The notes: generated from the sequence alone by a model not told the origin. A stretch of 64,000 nucleotides of DNA from Bog-756 sp963812885 (GCA_963812885.1 CAWEWZ010000002.1:835661-899660), one strand, 5' to 3'; shown: positions 45,612-54,568, counted from the stretch's first letter. Numbers and translations are program-made.

Positions 45612-45959
45612 ATGGCCGAATATCTGATCCTCATCTACGGGGACGAATCCGAATTGAGCCAGCCCGAGCCGGAGACCTTCAATCAGATGATGAAGGGCCA
45701 CCAGGTGTTCGGGGAGCAAAACGCCGCCGCCCTTCGGGGCGGGAACGCCCTGCAGCCGACGGCGACGGCCACCTCCCTCCGCCAGGACCGGGGCGGGGAG
45801 TTCGTCGTGACCGATGGCGCCTTCGCCGAGACCAAGGAAGCCCTGGGTGGCTACTACCTCATCGAGGCCGCCGACCTGGACGAGGCCCTGGCCATCGCCA
45901 AGCAGGTCCCGGCGCCGTCCGGCGGAGTCGAAGTCCGTCCTATCCGGACCTTCGACTGA
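45612..45959 (+). CDS. YCII (DGPF) domain protein, ECF42 partner
   Basis: 115 residues, full length. MAEYLILIYGDESE, then RGGNALQPTATATSLR, DGAFAETKEALGGYYLIEAADLDEALAIAKQVP and GGVEVRPI are the YCII family pattern (DGPF here reads DGAF). ATG 45612 follows GAGAGAGG. The role of these proteins is unknown; they are almost always found with an ECF42 sigma gene, as here, 26 bases downstream. It is probably the target of that sigma factor through the motif at 45533. Confidence 0.93.
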   Translation: MAEYLILIYGDESELSQPEPETFNQMMKGHQVFGEQNAAALRGGNALQPTATATSLRQDRGGEFVVTDGAFAETKEALGGYYLIEAADLDEALAIAKQVPAPSGGVEVRPIRTFD

Positions 45960-45985
45960 GCGGTGTCCGCGGTACCCACGGTGCC

Positions 45986-47224
45986 GTGACCGCGGCCGTC
46001 GAGACCGCGGTGGCCGAGGCGCACCGTCGTGAGTGGGCCTTCGTGCTCGCCGCGACGGTGCGTGTGACCGGCAACATCGACCTGGCCGAGGAGTGCGTCC
46101 AGGACGCCTACGCCCGGGCGCTGGCCGGGTGGCCCACCACCGGGATCCCGGCCAAGCCCGGCGCCTGGCTGACGACGGTGGCCCGGCGCCGCGCCATCGA
46201 CGTCCTGCGCCGGTCCTCAACCCATGACCGCGCCTTGCCTCTGCTCGTCGAGCACGCCGCCGACCCCGGCCCGGGCGAATCGGACGTGCCCGACATCGTT
46301 GACGACCGGCTCCGACTGGTCTTCACCTGCTGCCACCCGGCCATCGGTGCTGACGCCCAGGTGGCGTTGACCCTCCGCCTGATCTGCGGACTCACCACGG
46401 CGGAAGTGGCTCGGGCGTTCCTCGTCAGTGAGGCGACGATGGCGGCCCGGATCACCCGGGCCAAGAAGAAGATCGCCGCCGCCCGCATCCCCTACCGGGT
46501 GCCGCCCATCGACGAGCTGCCGGCTCGGGTCGATGCCGTGCTGACCGTGGTCCACCTCCTCTACGCCACCGGCCACACCGCTCCCACAGGAACCGATCTG
46601 ATGCGCCGGGACCTGGTCGAGCGATCCCTCGACCTGGCCCGCATGCTCAGGGTGCTGCTCCCCGACGATGCCGACATCGCCGGCCTGTTGGGCCTCATCC
46701 TCCTCACCGAGTCCCGCCGGGTAACCCGCATCGCAGCCGACGGCCACCTCCTGCTGCTCTCCGAGCAGGACCGTTCCCAGTGGGACCGAGGCGCCATCCG
46801 GGAAGGCGTCGACCTCGTGCGCTTCGCACTCGGGCGTCGTCCGCCGGGACGCTTCGCCCTCATGGCGGCGATCGCGGCCGTGCACGCCGAGGCGCCGACG
46901 TGGGACGCCACCGATTGGCGGGAGATCGTCGGGCTCTACGACCTCCTCGTGGCGATCTGGCCGTCTCCGGTGGTCGCCCTCAACCGCGCCGTCGCCGTCG
47001 GCCTGGCCGAAGGACCGGCAGCCGGGCTTGACGCGCTGGACGATCTCGCCGACGAGCCGCTGCTGTCCACCTACAGCTATCTGGCGTCGGCCCGGGCCGA
47101 CTTCCTCCGCCGGCTGGGGCGCACCGACGAGGCGCGCTCCGCCTACGAGGAGGCCCTGCTCCTCAGCGAGAACCTGGTCGAGCGGGCGTTCCTCGCCGAC
47201 CGGCTCGGCGCGGTCGATCGGTGA
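45986..47224 (+). CDS. ECF42 RNA polymerase sigma factor with TPR-like C-terminal extension
   Basis: 412 residues, much longer than a basic ECF factor. Sigma-2 at about 15-85 (WAFVLAATVRVTGNIDLAEECVQDAYARAL), sigma-4 at about 110-165 (LTLRLICGLTTAEVARAFLVSEATMAARITRAKKKI), and a long helical C-terminal extension (RVPPIDELPARVDAVLTVVHLLY to the end) with TPR-like pairs such as VVALNRAVAVGLAEGPAAGLDAL. In ECF42 the extension is needed for activity; no anti-sigma gene is adjacent. GTG 45986 starts it. It forms an operon with YCII. Confidence 0.95.
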   Translation: MTAAVETAVAEAHRREWAFVLAATVRVTGNIDLAEECVQDAYARALAGWPTTGIPAKPGAWLTTVARRRAIDVLRRSSTHDRALPLLVEHAADPGPGESDVPDIVDDRLRLVFTCCHPAIGADAQVALTLRLICGLTTAEVARAFLVSEATMAARITRAKKKIAAARIPYRVPPIDELPARVDAVLTVVHLLYATGHTAPTGTDLMRRDLVERSLDLARMLRVLLPDDADIAGLLGLILLTESRRVTRIAADGHLLLLSEQDRSQWDRGAIREGVDLVRFALGRRPPGRFALMAAIAAVHAEAPTWDATDWREIVGLYDLLVAIWPSPVVALNRAVAVGLAEGPAAGLDALDDLADEPLLSTYSYLASARADFLRRLGRTDEARSAYEEALLLSENLVERAFLADRLGAVDR

Positions 47225-47313
47225 CGGGTCCCGGCTGACCGGTCGTGCCCCCGAGGATCTATCGTTGCTGGGCAGATGCCGGTCCCCATGAAGCCCTCGA
47301 TCGAGGATCCCCG

Positions 47314-48097
47314 ATGAACCCGACGTCGACAGTCGTGCTGGTACTGGCCGTCTTCGGGGCCACGACCGTCGAGATGGTCGAGGCCCTCACCATCGTGGTG
47401 GCAGCCGGGGTCACCAGAGGATGGCGCTCGGCGCTGGAGGGTGCCGCCGCGGCCGTTGTGGTCCTCGGGGCCATCGTCCTGTTCGTCGGAGTGCCCCTCG
47501 TGCGCTACGTGCCCATCGACGCGATCCGGATGGTGGTCGGGGCACTGCTTCTGGTGCTGGGACTGTCGTGGCTGCGCAAGGCCATTCTCCGGGCCAGCGG
47601 CCACAAGGCGTTACACGACGAGGATGCCATCTTCGCCTCGACGTCGGCGGAACTGGCCGCCGTGGCAGGCTCCTTCGTCGCGCCGGGACGGGGTGGCCTT
47701 CGCCGTCGCCTTCAAGGGGGTCTTCCTCGAGGGGACCGAGATCGTGCTCATCGTGATCAGCCTCGGCGCCACCGAGCACCGGCTGGGGGTTGCCGCGGCA
47801 ACCGCCGGAGTGGCGATCGCACTGGTTGCCGTGGTGGGTGCCCTGGTGGCCAGGCAACTCTCCCAAGTGCCCGAGAACACCATCAAGACGGCAGTGGGAA
47901 TCATGTTGACCAGCTTCGGTCTCTTCTGGGTGGGTGAGGGGGCCGGGGTCCACTGGCCGGGGAGCGATCTGGCCATCATCGGCTTCGTCGGCATCTTCGC
48001 CGTCGTCACCCTCGGGGCGGTGGCATGGCTCCGGGCCCTGCTCCCCGACGCCCCGGCGCCGGCCCACGCCATTGCCGGTGACGAGGTGGGAACATGA
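47314..48097 (+). CDS. COG4280-like membrane protein (one frameshift)
   Basis: About 261 residues, six to seven helices. VFGATTVEMVEALTIVVAAGVTRGWRSA carries the conserved E..E..T motif, repeated in the second half as FAVAFKGVFLEGTEIVLIVISLG, so the protein is an internal duplication like the GDT1/LysE type of cation transporters. The frame changes near 47690 at a CGGGACGGGG run. Length is 3n+1. The acidic residues in membrane helices suggest ion transport, which is inference. A 4-base ATGA overlap joins it to the next small membrane gene. Confidence 0.8.
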
Positions 48098-48306
48098 ACG
48101 TCCTCGGGCGCGGGCTCCGTTCGTTCGGTCGGTTCTGGTGGGACTTCCTCATCGGCGACACGCCCGAGCTCTTCGTCGCCGTCCTCATCATCGTCGCCGC
48201 CGCCCTCCTCCTGCGGAACCACCACCTGGCCGCGGTCATCCTCCTTCCGGCCTTGACCATCCTCTTCCTCCTGGCCAGTGTGGTGCGTGGACGCGTCAAG
48301 CGTTGA
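48094..48306 (+). CDS. Small membrane protein coupled to the COG4280-like gene
   Basis: 70 residues: a basic and aromatic N-terminus (RGLRSFGRFWWDFLIGDTPELF) and two helices (AVLIIVAAALLLRN, LAAVILLPALTILFLLASVV), basic end RGRVKR. Its ATG overlaps the stop of the upstream gene, so it is translationally coupled and probably a subunit or helper of that membrane protein. Confidence 0.8.
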   Translation: MNVLGRGLRSFGRFWWDFLIGDTPELFVAVLIIVAAALLLRNHHLAAVILLPALTILFLLASVVRGRVKR

Positions 48307-48414
48307 GCAGGCGGGACCGGACGTTCCGTCGGACATGTCGGGCATGTTCCACGCATCAGCGCCCGGCAAGGGATAGGGTCGGTCCGGCTACGACCCGAGA
48401 AGGGGGAACACAAG

Positions 48415-48807
48415 ATGCTCGCATCCACCTATCCGTTGCTCGACTTCCTGTGGACGATGATCGAGATTTTCTTCTTCATCATCTGGATCTGGCTCGCCAT
48501 CATGGTCTTCGTCGACATCTTCCGAAGCCATGACATGGGCGGCTGGGCCAAGGCCCTCTGGGTTCTGTTCGTGGTCATCCTCCCGTTCCTCGGCATCCTC
48601 GTGTACCTGATCGCCCGCGGCGGCGGCATGCAGGAGCGGGCCGCGGCTCAGGCGGCGAGGGAGCAAAAGGCGTTCGACCAATACGTGAGGCAGACGGCCG
48701 GCTCCGGAGGGAACGCGGACGAGTTGGCCAAGCTGGCCGACCTCAAGGCCAAGGGCTTGATCACCGACGCCGAGTTCGACGCTCAGAAGGCAAAGCTGCT
48801 GGCCTGA
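48415..48807 (+). CDS. SHOCT domain membrane protein
   Basis: 130 residues. Two helices (FLWTMIEIFFFIIWIWLAIMVFVDIF and WVLFVVILPFLGILVYLIARGGG) form a PLDc_N-like anchor, then a charged linker and a C-terminal SHOCT motif (ELAKLADLKAKGLITDAEFDAQKAKLL). The topology is common for membrane proteins of this kind in actinobacteria; the role is unknown. ATG 48415 follows AGGGGG. Confidence 0.9.
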   Translation: MLASTYPLLDFLWTMIEIFFFIIWIWLAIMVFVDIFRSHDMGGWAKALWVLFVVILPFLGILVYLIARGGGMQERAAAQAAREQKAFDQYVRQTAGSGGNADELAKLADLKAKGLITDAEFDAQKAKLLA

Positions 48808-48879
48808 CGCCATACGGGGGGCCGGGCCCCCGGTTGCTCCTGCGGCGCAAGGCCGCGCTCGACGGGGCCCGGAGGTCCG

Positions 48880-48897
48880 GGGACGTGTTCACGTCCC
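48880..48897. terminator. Hairpin between convergent SHOCT and Nudix genes
   Basis: GGGACGTG-TT-CACGTCCC, a perfect 8-base stem that overlaps the Nudix stop codon. Another GC stem, GGGGG-CCGGG-CCCCC, lies at 48817-48831 just after the SHOCT gene. Together they could end both transcripts, although T runs are missing. Confidence 0.4.
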
Positions 48898-49353
48898 GGT
48901 GAGCCCCACCTCGCGCAGGAGCGCCCGGGTCAGTGGGCCCATTTCGTCCAAGGGAAGTTCATCGGGTGGCCACCAACCCACCGCCGACGTCTCGTCGCCG
49001 TCCGGCCGCGGGACACCGCCGATCACTCTCGCATCGAAGACCGTGACCACATACGACACCTGGTCGCCGTTCGGATAGGTCATCCGGTAGTCGGGGCCTC
49101 CGACAACTCCGAGTAGCGGGCCGAGTCGGAGGGCGACGCCGGCTTCCTCTTCTGCCTCCCGGAGGGCGGCTTCTGATGGCGATTCGTCGGGCTCGATCGC
49201 ACCCCCGATGGTCGCCCAGTTTCCCGAGTCGATGATCCGGACGAGCAGGATCCGGCCGGCCTCGTCCCTCGGGAGGACGGCCGCTGAAGGCAGAACCAGG
49301 AGTTCGTTCCCGACCAGTTGGCGAAGGCGACGTACGTGCGGGGAGATCCCCAC
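48889..49353 (-). CDS. Nudix hydrolase
   Basis: 154 residues. The Nudix box is GGAIEPDESPSEAALREAEEEAG at about residues 50-72, with the metal-binding RE..EE. VLPRDEAGRILLVRIIDSGNWATIGGAI precedes it. The later VVTVFDARVIGG and GWWPPDELP are typical of nucleotide-sugar or ADP-ribose-type Nudix enzymes, but the exact substrate cannot be told. ATG 49353 opens the gene; it converges on the SHOCT gene. Confidence 0.92.
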   Translation of the reverse strand: MGISPHVRRLRQLVGNELLVLPSAAVLPRDEAGRILLVRIIDSGNWATIGGAIEPDESPSEAALREAEEEAGVALRLGPLLGVVGGPDYRMTYPNGDQVSYVVTVFDARVIGGVPRPDGDETSAVGWWPPDELPLDEMGPLTRALLREVGLTGT

Positions 49354-49413
49354 GACTACCGCTGGACCATCGCCGGTGGGGTGCCGATCGAGCGGACGCC
49401 GGCGCCCGTCAAC

Positions 49414-50121
49414 TCACTGCACCGGGGTCTTCGCGTTCGGGGGCACGACCGTCGTGGTCGTCGTGGTGGTCGTTGTCGTGGTCGTGGTGGTGGTGGTGGG
49501 CGGCTCGGTGGTGGTCGTGGTGGTCGTTGTCGTGGTGGTGGGTGGTGTGGAACCCGACGGAGGACTCACCGTGGCCACGTCCGATGATGGCCCGACGGCG
49601 TCCGGGCTGAGTGACGGCCTGACCTTCGGGGAGCCGGATGCCGTACGCGGCGAGGCTGACAGTGACGCCGCAGGCGATCCGCCGGCGGGCGCCGATCCTC
49701 CCCCGCCGAACTTCGACCGCGACGATGATGCTCGGGCAGCACCCTTGGCCTTGGTCGGGCCCGGCCCATGGCGCCGGGCGGTGTCGGGGAGCGACGTCCG
49801 GTGCAACCGGTGCACCGATGCCCTGGCCGATGTCGATGCAGGGACCGGCGCCGGGCGCTTCGGGGCCGAGGCCACCTGGAGGACCGGTGCCGAGTTGGCG
49901 CCGCCCGCGAGCTGGAGGCCGAGGTAGCCGAGGAGGACGAGCCCGGCCATGAGCGTGGTCACGACAGCGGCCCGCCGGTGCTCACCGAGGACCAGACGGC
50001 CGTGCCCGAGATCCTGGCGGTAGCGGGCGACGAGAGACCGCCACCGCCTCCGGGTCCGCCCCGGTGATGGGGGCACGCCACCCCGGTAGTACCAGTGCGT
50101 CTCCCTCTCCCGACGCCTCAT
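49414..50121 (-). CDS. Membrane-anchored protein with Thr-rich tail
   Basis: 235 residues. A basic 50-residue N-terminus (RRRERETHWYYRGG), one helix (AVVTTLMAGLVLLGYLGLQLAGG), then a Ser/Pro/Ala-rich stretch and a long threonine run (two blocks of more than ten Thr split by EPP). The layout is a type II membrane protein with an extended, possibly glycosylated extracellular stalk. No catalytic domain. ATG 50121 is chosen because upstream residues are Arg/Pro-rich filler. The DNA of the tail is a simple-sequence repeat. Confidence 0.7.
   Translation of the reverse strand: MRRRERETHWYYRGGVPPSPGRTRRRWRSLVARYRQDLGHGRLVLGEHRRAAVVTTLMAGLVLLGYLGLQLAGGANSAPVLQVASAPKRPAPVPASTSARASVHRLHRTSLPDTARRHGPGPTKAKGAARASSSRSKFGGGGSAPAGGSPAASLSASPRTASGSPKVRPSLSPDAVGPSSDVATVSPPSGSTPPTTTTTTTTTTTEPPTTTTTTTTTTTTTTTTVVPPNAKTPVQ
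49437..49553 (+). repeat. Imperfect GTGGTC/GTGGTG simple repeat
   Basis: Nearly every codon on the minus strand is Thr (ACC, ACG or ACA), giving a run of GTG/GTC triplets on the plus strand. Triplet slippage would change the tail length in frame. Confidence 0.8.
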
Positions 50122-50231
50122 GCCCGAGAGGCTATAGCGGGTCACCGGAGGGCTCCACTGCCCTGCGAATGCGGGATTGACAAGGGATTTCGAGCCGCCA
50201 AGGGGCGGGCGGCGACCGGGTCGGCGTGGGT

Positions 50232-50708
50232 TCAGGCCTGGACGACGATCCGGTCGGACAGCCGATCGATGAACTCGGCCTGTCCCCGCACCAGCCGCTC
50301 CCGGGCCAGCTCGGGACCCATCCACTCAGCCCGGTCGACCTCGGGGAACGATTGCCGTGTCCCCGAGCGGGGCGGCCACTCGATCTCGAATTCGTTGCTC
50401 ACGACATCGGCGATGGAGAAGTCCTGCGCCCGGATGGCCCAGACCCGCACCCGCTTGCCGCCCGATTGGAGGATCTCGCCGAGATCAAGACGCGGGCCGC
50501 TCGGTGGTGGGCAACCGAGTTCTTCGGCAAATTCGCGAACCGCGGCTTGTTCGGCGTTCTCGCCGGCGCCGTGTTCACCTTTGGGAACCGACCACGCGTG
50601 GGCATCCTTGTTCCTCCAGAACGGCCCGCCGGGGTGAACGAGCAGTACCTCGAACGAGGTTGCCCCCTCCAACCGGTACAGGAGAAGCCCTGCGCTCAAC
50701 TTGGCCAC
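50232..50708 (-). CDS. Nudix hydrolase, Ap6A/MutT-like
   Basis: 158 residues. Begins AKLSAGLLLYRLEGATSFEVLLVHPGGPFWRNKDAHAWSVPKGEHGAGENAEQAAVREFAEELG split by the box: PKGEHGAGENAEQAAVREFAEELG is the Nudix motif with G, E, RE and EE residues. The GLLLYR start and PKG lead are typical of the branch that hydrolyses diadenosine polyphosphates or oxidised nucleotides. It lies 16 bases downstream of the LigD-like ligase on the same strand, so it may join a DNA-repair operon. Confidence 0.9.
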   Translation of the reverse strand: MAKLSAGLLLYRLEGATSFEVLLVHPGGPFWRNKDAHAWSVPKGEHGAGENAEQAAVREFAEELGCPPPSGPRLDLGEILQSGGKRVRVWAIRAQDFSIADVVSNEFEIEWPPRSGTRQSFPEVDRAEWMGPELARERLVRGQAEFIDRLSDRIVVQA

Positions 50709-50724
50709 GTTCGGACCCCGTTCC

Positions 50725-52212
50725 TCATGACTCGCGCACCACCTCTGAGGGATCCTTGTCCGGCCGGAGCCCGCGCCACGTCGGATGACGGAGCCTGTTC
50801 TCTCTGGTCCATTCTCCGAACCGGACCTCGCCGACCACTGACGGCGTCACCCACCGCGCCCCCGACGACTGCGCCTTGGGAATGGCAGTTCCGAACGGCG
50901 ACGTCTTCCGTCCCAGAGGCTTGAGAAGTCGCGAGATCTCCCGCAGTGAATCGTCGCTGAAGCCAGTTCCCACCTTGCCCACGTATTCCAGCCCGTCGAC
51001 GCCCGGGATGCCCAGCAACAGGGCACCGATCGAATCGGACCGGTGACCCGAGCCCACCGTCCAACCGCCCACGACGACCTCCTGGGTCCGGACATGCTTG
51101 ACCTTGATCCAGTCGGGCGACCGCCGCCCCGGCTGGTACGTACTGGCGCGACGTTTGGCCACCACCCCTTCGAGGCCGTGGACCCTCGACACAGCCAGTA
51201 CGTCGGCACCCGCGGTGTCGGCGAACGACGGCGGGGTCTGCCAACTCGCTCCCTTGAGCTGCAGACCTTCGACCAGAGCTCGACGTTCGTCATAGGAGAG
51301 CCCGATCGTGGAACGCCCGTCGAGGTGCATGACGTCGAAGACCAGATAGGTGACGGGCACCTCCTGGGCCAGCCGTCGGGCTCGTGTCCTGTCGGAGACG
51401 CCCATCCTCCTCTGGAGGAGACCGAAGCTCGGTCGCGCCCCGTCGTAGGCCACGACCTCGCCATCGAGGATCATCGGCCTCGAACCGACGTGCTCGGCCA
51501 GCGCCGCCAGCTCCGGGTAGGTGCCCGTGATGTCCTTGCCACTGCGGGTCGTGAGATGGATCCTGCCACCTTCGATTCTGGCCACGGCTCGCTCGCCGTC
51601 CCACTTGAACTCGTAGGCCCACCCGGCATCGCTCCTGGGAAGCACCCCCAGGGTGCACAGCATGGGCTCCACCTTGGCCGGGAGGGACTCCCAACCGGCT
51701 GGCGGGGGGTCCATCCGATGGATCATCCACCGGTGGTCACCCGTTCGGAACAGGACATAGTGCCCCTGGGCCTGCCCGCCTCCGTGGAGACGGACGTCGA
51801 TCTCCCGATCGGTCCACTTCTGGCATTCGTAGTACCCCGAATCCCAGATGACCACCTGACCGCCGCCGTACTCGGCCTGCGGGATGGTTCCCTCGAACGA
51901 GCCGTACTCGAGCGGATGGTCCTCGGTCGGGACAGCCAGGTGATTGTGGGCCGGATCGAGCGGAAGACCCTTGGGGAGGGCCCAGGAGACCAGCACCCCC
52001 TCGTGCTCCAGGCGGAAGTCCCAATGGAGCGAGCTGGCATGGTGTTCTTGGATGACGAACGACGGGCCCTCGGCCTTCGTCCCCTTCGGACGCGAGCGCT
52101 TCGTCCCGCGCTTGGCGGACGCCTCGTCCGCGGCGGGAATCGGCTCGGGCGTCCGCCCCGGGCGCCGCTTCGCACGATAGGAACTCAGATCTGGCTGACC
52201 GGACGGCACCAT
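50725..52212 (-). CDS. ligD: ATP-dependent DNA ligase with 3'-phosphoesterase domain (LigD-like)
   Basis: 495 residues. N-terminal 3'-phosphoesterase domain (about 50-170): HHASSLHWDFRLEHEGVLVSWALPKG with the catalytic histidines, and QVVIWDSGYYE. The ligase domain starts near 190: EFKWDGERAVAR holds the adenylated lysine, LDGEVVAYDG is motif III, VFDVMHLDG follows, EGVVAKRRASTY is motif IV and WIKVKH motif V. The polymerase domain of full LigD is absent. ATG 52212 has GGAGGAG upstream. Role in non-homologous end joining; no Ku gene is in the window. Confidence 0.93.
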   Translation of the reverse strand: MVPSGQPDLSSYRAKRRPGRTPEPIPAADEASAKRGTKRSRPKGTKAEGPSFVIQEHHASSLHWDFRLEHEGVLVSWALPKGLPLDPAHNHLAVPTEDHPLEYGSFEGTIPQAEYGGGQVVIWDSGYYECQKWTDREIDVRLHGGGQAQGHYVLFRTGDHRWMIHRMDPPPAGWESLPAKVEPMLCTLGVLPRSDAGWAYEFKWDGERAVARIEGGRIHLTTRSGKDITGTYPELAALAEHVGSRPMILDGEVVAYDGARPSFGLLQRRMGVSDRTRARRLAQEVPVTYLVFDVMHLDGRSTIGLSYDERRALVEGLQLKGASWQTPPSFADTAGADVLAVSRVHGLEGVVAKRRASTYQPGRRSPDWIKVKHVRTQEVVVGGWTVGSGHRSDSIGALLLGIPGVDGLEYVGKVGTGFSDDSLREISRLLKPLGRKTSPFGTAIPKAQSSGARWVTPSVVGEVRFGEWTRENRLRHPTWRGLRPDKDPSEVVRES

Positions 52213-52406
52213 GCAGTTCTCCTCCCTCGGCACCGGTCCCGTCGCCGGAACAAGAGACGGAGGGCCGATAGTCCGGCTCGGCTCACGATACTTTCTTCGA
52301 CGTCATCGGGGTGCGGCGATCCCGGAGCACCGGAGTCCCCGGGGCATCGATCTCGGCACCTCTGGTGACGGCGATGGGGCCGACACCTGTCCTACGCTCC
52401 CCCGTC

Positions 52407-53162
52407 ATGGATCTCGACAGAAGGACGCTGCTCAAGGTTCCAGAGATCACCGCGATCTTCTGGCTCATCAAACTGCTGAGCACGGCCATGGGAGAATCGA
52501 CGTCCGACTATCTGGTGAAAAGGATGAATCCGGTGGTTGCGGTGGGGATCGGCGGGATCTTCCTGATCGTTGCGCTGATCATCCAGTTCCGGGCCCGGGC
52601 CTATGTGCCGTGGATCTACTGGTTGGCGGTGGTGATGGTCGCAGTGACCGGGACGATGGCCGCGGACGTGCTCCATATCCAGTTCCACGTGCCGTACGCC
52701 GCTTCGACACCGTTCTTCGCCGTCGTACTGGCCCTGGTGTTCGTGGGCTGGCACCGCGCCGAGGGGACACTCTCGATTCACAGTATCTACACCCCCCGTC
52801 GCGAGGCCTTCTACTGGGCCACGGTCATGGCCACGTTCGCCATGGGGACCGCACTCGGGGACCTGACGGCGACGACCTTTCACTTGGGGTACCTGGTCTC
52901 GGCTGTGCTGTTTGCCGGGCTGATGGTCATTCCCGCGGTTGGGTACTGGGTCTTCGGGATGAACGAGATCCTTGCCTTCTGGTTCGCCTATGTGCTCACC
53001 CGACCTCTGGGTGCATCCATCGCCGACTGGCTCGGCAAGCCCCATGCCGTCGGTGGTCTGGCCCTTGGTGACGGTCCGGTCAGCATCACGTTCGCCATCC
53101 TGATCGTCGCCTGCGTCGGCTCTCTCACCGTTCGCCAGAGGGAAGCAGCCGGCACCGGCTGA
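52407..53162 (+). CDS. COG4705-like multi-pass membrane protein
   Basis: 251 residues, about seven helices. KVPEITAIFWLIKLLSTAMGESTSDYL is the family motif (an E/K helix with MGE), repeated in weaker form as FYWATVMATFAMGTALGDLTA in the second half, so the protein is an internal duplication. AVMVAVTGTMAADVLHI and IPAVGYWVFGMNEILAFWFAYVLTRPLGA follow. Members are membrane proteins of unknown function. ATG 52407 is chosen because the frame upstream codes for Arg/Ser-rich filler. Confidence 0.82.
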   Translation: MDLDRRTLLKVPEITAIFWLIKLLSTAMGESTSDYLVKRMNPVVAVGIGGIFLIVALIIQFRARAYVPWIYWLAVVMVAVTGTMAADVLHIQFHVPYAASTPFFAVVLALVFVGWHRAEGTLSIHSIYTPRREAFYWATVMATFAMGTALGDLTATTFHLGYLVSAVLFAGLMVIPAVGYWVFGMNEILAFWFAYVLTRPLGASIADWLGKPHAVGGLALGDGPVSITFAILIVACVGSLTVRQREAAGTG

Positions 53163-53219
53163 CCGCGCCGGGACCGCTACCATGGGCGCGGTCATGAGCG
53201 AGGCACGACAGCACGTGAG

Positions 53220-54038
53220 GTGCGGCCGGTGATCCACGTCGCCACCGTCCATTTTCGCTCGAGCAAATGGATCGATGTCCAACTCGACTACCTGCGTCGC
53301 CATATTCATGAGCCCTACCGGGTGGTCGCCAACCTCGAAGCCGTTCCTGGGGACCACACAGGCAAGTTCGACCAGGTGGTGCCGGCCAGAGGCGGCCATC
53401 CCGGGAAGCTCAATCTGCTGGCCTCGAGGATCGTGGCCGAGGCGCAACCCGACGACCTGATCATGTTTCTCGACGGCGACGCATTCCCGGTCACGGATCC
53501 GATGCCGGCGGCCCATGCCGCACTGGAGCGGACCGTGTTGTTTGCCGTACGCCGCCAGGAGAACGACGGCGACCGGCAACCCCATCCCTGCTTCTGTGTC
53601 ATCCGGGCGCGCGACTGGGACCGGCTACGCGGGGACTGGTCAGCCGGCTTCTGCTGGACCAACGACCGGGGAGAGACGATCAGCGACGTCGGCGGGAACC
53701 TTCTCGGCATCCTGGAGCGGGCCCATGAACCATGGACCCCGATCCTGCGATCGAACCGTGTCAATCTCCATCCGTTGTGGTTCGCCCTGTACGGAGGAAC
53801 CGTGTACCACCATGGCGCAGGCTTTCGCGATCCCATGGCCCGCAGCATCGTGGCCGGACGACCGGGCCGTGTCGACGGCAACCAGCGGTATCGCGTCCTC
53901 CAGAGCGGGCTCCGCCACCTCGACGGGGCCAGGAGCAAGGTGTGGGGCTACCGCCAGATGACCGCCAACCGCCGCCTGGGCGACGAGATCTTCGAACGCA
54001 TCGTCCGGGACCCGAAGTTCTACCTCGAGTTCGAATAG
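53220..54038 (+). CDS. Glycosyltransferase-like protein
   Basis: 272 residues. IHVATVHFRSSKWIDVQLDYLRRHI and PYRVVANLEAV form a GT-A-like start, and DDLIMFLDGDAFPV supplies a DxD-type metal motif near residue 85. The centre (VRRQENDGDRQPHPCFCVIRARDW) and FYLEFE end are seen in a group of short bacterial proteins that look like sugar transferases; donor and acceptor are unknown. GTG 53220. No polysaccharide genes are adjacent. Confidence 0.72.
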   Translation: MRPVIHVATVHFRSSKWIDVQLDYLRRHIHEPYRVVANLEAVPGDHTGKFDQVVPARGGHPGKLNLLASRIVAEAQPDDLIMFLDGDAFPVTDPMPAAHAALERTVLFAVRRQENDGDRQPHPCFCVIRARDWDRLRGDWSAGFCWTNDRGETISDVGGNLLGILERAHEPWTPILRSNRVNLHPLWFALYGGTVYHHGAGFRDPMARSIVAGRPGRVDGNQRYRVLQSGLRHLDGARSKVWGYRQMTANRRLGDEIFERIVRDPKFYLEFE

Positions 54039-54247
54039 CCCCGAATGTCCGTTGCCGAAGTGGCCACGACGACACCCAGGCCGAGCGCGGGCCGGGTGAC
54101 GTCGGGGACGAATCCCCTGAGACCGCCGGGCTACGACTCGGCTGCTCCACCCGGGAGAAGGTGGTTACGACGAGGTGCGGGCCGAATGGGACCTCAAGCA
54201 GAATCCCGATCGGGCCCGGTGGTGTCCACGGCGAACGGCGAGAAGCC

Positions 54248-54568
54248 ATGGCCCTCGTCCACACCGTGGCCAGCTCGGATGACCACGCCGTCGATCCGGC
54301 GGTCGAGACGCTCGACGATCCCCTGGCCAGTGGCGAGGCACTCCGCCACGTCCTGGTCGGCGGTGTCCACTCGGTGGAGGCCTTCGCGGCCGAGATCGCC
54401 GAGGCCGAGGGCGGCGAGCCGCTGTCAGCCCACGAGACGACCAAGATCATCGGCGAGGTGCTCACCGAGCTCGACCGACGCCCGGTCCGCCCGGGCCCCT
54501 GGTCGGCCGCCGGCGAAATGGACAAAGTTGTGGATTGGCTTCGAAAGGCCGAAGCCATACGATTTTGA
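54248..54568 (+). CDS. Hypothetical protein
   Basis: 106 residues, soluble and acidic: MALVHTVASSDDHAVDPAVETLDDP, LVGGVHSVEAFAAEIAEAEGGEPLSAHETTKIIGEVLTEL and a final DKVVDWLRKAEAIRF. Predicted helical. No family recognised. Its stop (TGATG) overlaps the start of the next membrane gene, so the two are coupled. Confidence 0.6.
   Translation: MALVHTVASSDDHAVDPAVETLDDPLASGEALRHVLVGGVHSVEAFAAEIAEAEGGEPLSAHETTKIIGEVLTELDRRPVRPGPWSAAGEMDKVVDWLRKAEAIRF

Noticed and set aside
49437..49553. Repeated GTGGTC units considered as a CRISPR or tandem-repeat array.
   Set aside because: The unit is three bases with no spacers and is read as Thr codons of a membrane protein. I saw no CRISPR array or cas gene in the window.
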